Below are positions 60,006-64,000 of a stretch of DNA of 64,000 nt, piece by piece (position 1 is the first letter of the stretch; each line of letters opens with the position of its first letter). This DNA is from Kribbella voronezhensis. Its GTDB lineage: Bacteria; Actinomycetota; Actinomycetes; Propionibacteriales; Kribbellaceae. The position numbers were made by a program, and so were the translations under genes. The notes under the pieces are model-generated. The model ran no database searches and was not told the origin of the DNA. It saw only the letters and a program-made list of their open reading frames with translations. The stretch is from the NCBI RefSeq assembly GCF_004365175.1, contig NZ_SOCE01000002.1:1116001-1180000 (forward strand). The letters are read 5' to 3'.

Positions 60006-63000
60006 ATGTCGGAGCTCGTCGGGGGACGTCCGCTGTTCGCGGCCGGGGCACGGAAGGCACGGTGGTTCGCGGCGTGGCTCGTCGCCGTCGTGCTGGTCGT
60101 CGCGATGTCTGCGATGCCGACGAGGAGCTTCGCGGCCCAGGCCGTCGACGAGGTGCACTACACCTTCACGTCGTCGACCTCGGTGTCCCTCGACTGGCGC
60201 GGTGACGCGACCGAGGTGCGGTGGGGGCCGACCAGCAGCTACGGCTCTGTCGCCCAGGGTTCGGCACCCGCTTGGACTCCGTGGTCGTCGGCCGGGCCGT
60301 TCCGGCAGTTGCAGCTCGATGGGCTGGCGAAGGGCGCGACGTACCATTACTCGATCGGTGGTGGGCCGGACTGGACGTTCCACACCCCGCCGACCGGCAA
60401 CTTCCGGTTCGACGCGATCGGCGACGTCGGCGACTCGGTCAGCTTCTCCAAGCTCGGCCCGACGCTGGCCGCGATCGCCAACGACGAGCCTTCGTTCGTC
60501 CTGATGGTCGGCGATCTCACCTATGCCAACGCGACCGGCGCGAACATCGCCGTGATCGACCAGCACTTCAACGACGTGATGAACTCGTGGGGCACGACGG
60601 CGGCGTACATGCCTGCCTGGGGCAACCACGAGTACGACGTCCCAGGCGCTGACGACCTGCGCAACTACAAGGGCCGCCTGCTGATGCCGAACGCCCAGGC
60701 CTCGCCCGGGTCGCCGGCCATCTCGTGTTGCGGCGACGACTGGGGCTGGTTCGACGCCGGGTCGGTGCGGTTCATCAACTACCCCGAGCCGTGGACCGGC
60801 GCCTGGGCGGACTGGCAGTCGAAGGCCAACGTCTTGATGAGCCAGGCCCAGAACGATCCGTCGATCAAGTACATCGTGACCAACGGGCACCGGCCGGCCT
60901 ACTCCACCGGCTACCACCCCGGAGAGGCGCAGCTCGCCAACATCCTGGACGGCTTCGGTACGGCGTACAGCAAGTACGTGCTCAACATCAACGGGCATTC
61001 GCACGACTACGAGCGCTTCCAGCCGATCCAAGGCGTCACCCACATCACCGTCGGCAGCCCGAGCTCGCTCGAGCTGCCCTGGACGAGCACGGACCCGCGG
61101 ACCGCGTTCCGCGCCATGCACCTGGCCCACCTGCGGGTCGACGTGTCCGACACGGGCCTGCGGGTCCAATCGGTCTGCGACCTTTCGGCCAGCAAAGAGG
61201 ACACCACGTGCGCCCAGGGCAGTGTGCTGGACGAGTACGTCATCGGTGTCCCGCCGGTGACCCCGCAGAAGACGCAGTACTACGTCGACAAGACGGTCCC
61301 GGGCTGTTCGGACACCGGGCCGGGCACGGCGGCGACGCCGTACTGCACCATCACCAAGGGTGTCGGCCGGCTGCAGGCCGGCTACACCGTCTACATCGGC
61401 GACGGCACGTACGCCGAGACCATCAAGCCCGCGGTGTCCGGTACGGCGGCCGCGCCGATCACCGTCACTGCCTGGCCCGGCCGGAATCCCGTGATCAGCG
61501 CAGTGACGAACGGCGCCTACATCTCCGCGAAGAGCTACTTCACGCTGTCCAATCTCACCTTCACCGGAACGGTCACCGACGGCATCTACGTGACCAAGAG
61601 CGATCATATAGTTGTCAGCGGCAACCATGTGGCGGGCTCCGGCCGGCCACTGCAGAGTCAGACCGCGCCCGGCATCAGCATCCGCGCCACCAACTCGTCG
61701 GTGGTCTCGAGCAACACCTCCGACCACAACAACGGCACCGGCATCTACATCACCAACACCAGCACGGACGTCCTGGTGGCCGATAACGAGGCCAGCTACA
61801 ACGCGGAAGGCTGGCAACGCAACGCCAACGGCATCAACGTCACCAGTCCCGGTAACACCGTGCTCCGCAACGTCACGCACGACAACGAGGACTCGGGGAT
61901 CCAGTTCTTCACCGGCGGCAACGACAACCTGGCCGCGCTGAATCTCACCTACAACAACGGCGACCACGGCATCGACGACCTGAACGTCACCGGCGGCCGG
62001 CTCATCTCCAACACCGTGTACCGCAACTGCACCTCCGGCATCAATGTCGAGGGCACCTCGGGCAGCTACGTCATCCAGAACAACGTCGCGGTCGACAACG
62101 CCGTCTACCCGGCCTACAACGGGATCGCCTGCGCCCGCAGGGCCGGCAACATCGGGATCTGGGACTCCGCACCGCCGACCACGACCGTGGATCACAACCT
62201 CGTTTGGCTGACCAAGGCCGGCACGATGTACGTCTTCAAGACCCCATACACGTCGCTGCCGGCGATGCAGACCGCGACCGGGCAGGAGGCGGCCGGCGTC
62301 CAGGCCGATCCGCTGTTCTTCGACATCCCCAGTTCCGATTTCCAGCTGCGATCCGGTTCTCTCGCGATCGACCGGGGGAACTCCGGGGTCTCGGGAGCGC
62401 AGGCGCGCGACATCCTCGGCAACGATCGGGTTCGCGACCCCTCGGCGAACAACTCCCAGGCTTCCGGGCCGCGCCTGTACGACGACCTCGGCGCCTACGA
62501 GTACCAGCCGGACGTTGCCCCACCGCCGGCTCCGCCAACGGCGGTGTTGAGCGTGACGCCGACCACGGGCACGACGCCGTTGCTGGTCACCGCGAACGCG
62601 GGTGGTTCCACCGATCCGCGGGGCGAGGCTTTGTCGTACAAGTTCGATTTCGGTGATGGCACTGTGGTGGGTCCGCAGTCCGGCGCGACGGCTGATCACA
62701 CGTTCCAGACGGCGGGAAGCTTTGTGGTCAAGGTGACGGCAACTGATACCAGTGGGCTGTCGTCGACGGCCACGGCCACCGTGACGGCCAGCCAGCCGGC
62801 CCAGCCGCCGACCGCGCGTCTTGTCGCCTCGCCCAACACCGGTCTCACGCCGCTGACCGTTTCGGCCGACGGCAGTTCGTCAACCGATCCGCAGGCCAAG
62901 GTGCTCAGCTATGAGTTCGACTTCGGTGACGGAACCGCCAAGGCCGGACCCCAGGCCTCCAGCTCGACCAGCCACGTCTACACCACGGCCGGCAGCTACG

Positions 63001-64000
63001 TTCTCAGCCTGAAGGTCGTCAACAGCGACGGCCTGAGCGATACCACGACCACGACGATCACCACGACCGCACCAGCAGCACCGGTCGCCAAGCTGACGGT
63101 AACGCCAACCACAGGCACTGCCCCGCTGCTGGTCGCCGCCGACGCGGGCGGCTCTACCGATCCGCAGGGTCAAGCCTTGTCGTATTCCTTCGATTTCGGT
63201 GATGGCACTGTCGTGGGTCCGCAGTCAGGTATGACGGCTGATCACACGTTCCAGACGGCGGGAAGCTTTGTGGTCAAGGTGACGGCGACCGATACCAGTG
63301 GGCTGTCGTCGACGGCCACCGCCACCGTGACGGCCAGCCAACCCGCCCAGCCGCCGACCGCGCGCCTTGTCGCCTCGCCCAACACCGGTCTCACGCCGCT
63401 GACCGTTTCGGCCGACGGCAGTTCGTCAACCGATCCGCAGGCCAAGGTGCTCAGCTATGAGTTCGATTTCGGTGACGGAACCGCCAAGGCCGGACCCCAG
63501 GCCTCCAGCTCGACCAGCCACATCTACACCACGGCCGGCAGCTACGTTCTCAGTCTCAAGGTCGTCAACAGCGACGGCCTGAGCGACACCACAACCACCA
63601 CCATCACCACAACCGCACCCATAGCGCCGGTCGCCAAACTGACCGTGACGCCAACCACAGGAACAGCGCCGCTGCCGGTCACCGCCAACGCGGGCACCTC
63701 CACCGATCCGCAAGGACAGACCTTGTCCTACTCGTTCGACTTCGGTGACGGCACTACGGTCGGTCCGCAGGCCTCGGCTATCGCGACTCACACCTACCCG
63801 ACCGCGGGCACCTACACAGTGCGCGCAACGGTCACCAACACCAGTGGGCTCAGCACCGTCGCCAGTCAGACCGTCACGGTCGCGCCGGCTCCGGCGTACG
63901 TCGGGCAGTTGGCGACCGCGTCCGCGAACACCCTGAAGTCCAGTGCTGTGCTCACCCTGACTCGCGCGGCGAACGCCGGCGACCTGATCGTCGTGACCGC
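60006..64000 (+). CDS. Giant secreted metallophosphoesterase/beta-helix/PKD protein (3' end outside window)
   Basis: An open frame runs from ATG 60006 to the window edge (at least 1331 codons) with no stop. A signal-like segment (WFAAWLVAVVLVVAMSAMPT) starts it. An N-terminal purple-acid-phosphatase-like fibronectin part (about residues 46-130) precedes a metallophosphoesterase with AIGDVGDS (near 137), MVGDLTYAN (near 167), WGNHEYD (near 205) and NGHSHDYER (near 329). From about residue 430 to 830 it is a right-handed parallel beta-helix (YYVDKTVPGCSDTGPGTAAT, GDGTYAETIKPAVSGTAAAP). Five PKD domains follow (nt ~62524-63890), each with a DFGDGT core, then a new domain starting YVGQLATASANTLKSS. 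It is presumably exported and cell-surface or extracellular. The long minus-strand frame here is a shadow. Confidence 0.9.
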   Translation, partial: MSELVGGRPLFAAGARKARWFAAWLVAVVLVVAMSAMPTRSFAAQAVDEVHYTFTSSTSVSLDWRGDATEVRWGPTSSYGSVAQGSAPAWTPWSSAGPFRQLQLDGLAKGATYHYSIGGGPDWTFHTPPTGNFRFDAIGDVGDSVSFSKLGPTLAAIANDEPSFVLMVGDLTYANATGANIAVIDQHFNDVMNSWGTTAAYMPAWGNHEYDVPGADDLRNYKGRLLMPNAQASPGSPAISCCGDDWGWFDAGSVRFINYPEPWTGAWADWQSKANVLMSQAQNDPSIKYIVTNGHRPAYSTGYHPGEAQLANILDGFGTAYSKYVLNINGHSHDYERFQPIQGVTHITVGSPSSLELPWTSTDPRTAFRAMHLAHLRVDVSDTGLRVQSVCDLSASKEDTTCAQGSVLDEYVIGVPPVTPQKTQYYVDKTVPGCSDTGPGTAATPYCTITKGVGRLQAGYTVYIGDGTYAETIKPAVSGTAAAPITVTAWPGRNPVISAVTNGAYISAKSYFTLSNLTFTGTVTDGIYVTKSDHIVVSGNHVAGSGRPLQSQTAPGISIRATNSSVVSSNTSDHNNGTGIYITNTSTDVLVADNEASYNAEGWQRNANGINVTSPGNTVLRNVTHDNEDSGIQFFTGGNDNLAALNLTYNNGDHGIDDLNVTGGRLISNTVYRNCTSGINVEGTSGSYVIQNNVAVDNAVYPAYNGIACARRAGNIGIWDSAPPTTTVDHNLVWLTKAGTMYVFKTPYTSLPAMQTATGQEAAGVQADPLFFDIPSSDFQLRSGSLAIDRGNSGVSGAQARDILGNDRVRDPSANNSQASGPRLYDDLGAYEYQPDVAPPPAPPTAVLSVTPTTGTTPLLVTANAGGSTDPRGEALSYKFDFGDGTVVGPQSGATADHTFQTAGSFVVKVTATDTSGLSSTATATVTASQPAQPPTARLVASPNTGLTPLTVSADGSSSTDPQAKVLSYEFDFGDGTAKAGPQASSSTSHVYTTAGSYVLSLKVVNSDGLSDTTTTTITTTAPAAPVAKLTVTPTTGTAPLLVAADAGGSTDPQGQALSYSFDFGDGTVVGPQSGMTADHTFQTAGSFVVKVTATDTSGLSSTATATVTASQPAQPPTARLVASPNTGLTPLTVSADGSSSTDPQAKVLSYEFDFGDGTAKAGPQASSSTSHIYTTAGSYVLSLKVVNSDGLSDTTTTTITTTAPIAPVAKLTVTPTTGTAPLPVTANAGTSTDPQGQTLSYSFDFGDGTTVGPQASAIATHTYPTAGTYTVRATVTNTSGLSTVASQTVTVAPAPAYVGQLATASANTLKSSAVLTLTRAANAGDLIVVT
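62646..63676 (+). repeat. 546-bp near-identical direct duplication in the PKD region
   Basis: The region of about 62646-63130 recurs at 63192-63676, exactly 546 bp (182 codons) later and almost base for base, including long identical runs. It keeps the reading frame. Each copy spans two PKD domains. Confidence 0.85.

Noticed and set aside
59967..62699. 910-aa minus-strand open frame opposite the secreted phosphoesterase
   Set aside because: No recognisable domain; the plus-strand frame has clear MPP, beta-helix and PKD motifs.

Overview
The window is a 64-kb stretch of high-GC actinobacterial chromosome. It carries WhiA, RbpA, OpcA, an ECF41 sigma factor, a SufR-led suf operon, an actinobacterial type VII secretion (T7SS) core and acVLRF1. 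The gene order uvrC-rapZ-yvcK-whiA-gap-pgk-tpiA-secG-rbpA, facing pgl-opcA-zwf-pgi-tal-tkt, then ctaB/ctaA/ABC/suf, is a familiar actinobacterial arrangement. Codon habits and family resemblance suggest Propionibacteriales, perhaps a Kribbella relative. That assignment is inference, not a database result.

Layout. 1-8.8 kb: T7SS operon with eccC, two companions of unknown function, eccD and a Pro/Gln-rich MinD-like protein whose P-loop has lost its lysines. 8.9-10.8 kb: Rieske lipoprotein and a secreted subtilase, convergent on a shared terminator. 11.2-20.3 kb: uvrC, rapZ, yvcK, whiA, then lower glycolysis, secG and rbpA. A 58-bp tandem repeat sits in front of whiA. 20.3-28.8 kb, minus strand: tkt-tal-pgi-zwf-opcA-pgl, an oxidative and non-oxidative pentose phosphate operon with overlapping genes; OpcA ends in a histone-H1-like Lys/Ala tail. 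29-34.5 kb: heme O and heme A synthesis (ctaB, ctaA), a secreted beta-propeller-like protein and an ABC-2 exporter. 34.6-41.2 kb: sufR-B-D-ferredoxin-C-S-U-T iron-sulfur assembly operon, with a SufR-type operator over the sufR start. 41.2-52.5 kb: mixed genes (acVLRF1, SPFH protein, TSUP permease, GNATs, TetR-quinone oxidoreductase-Ohr, XRE regulator, YbaK-like deacylase, MFS transporter, orphan cobQ). 53.1-59.9 kb: secreted phospholipase C with a discoidin domain, two NmrA-like reductases with divergent LysR and ECF41 regulators, and a small membrane protein; the ECF41 gene is frameshifted. 60 kb to the end: a giant secreted protein (metallophosphoesterase, right-handed beta-helix, at least five PKD domains) that stays open at the window edge.

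Two non-coding patterns stand out. First, eight genes have a TANNNT -10-like hexamer 6-7 nt before the start codon and no Shine-Dalgarno sequence, which suggests leaderless transcripts. Second, the long intergenic gaps hold degenerate tandem repeats, including a ~110-bp family that recurs at three places in both orientations. No tRNA, rRNA, CRISPR array, transposase or phage gene was recognised.
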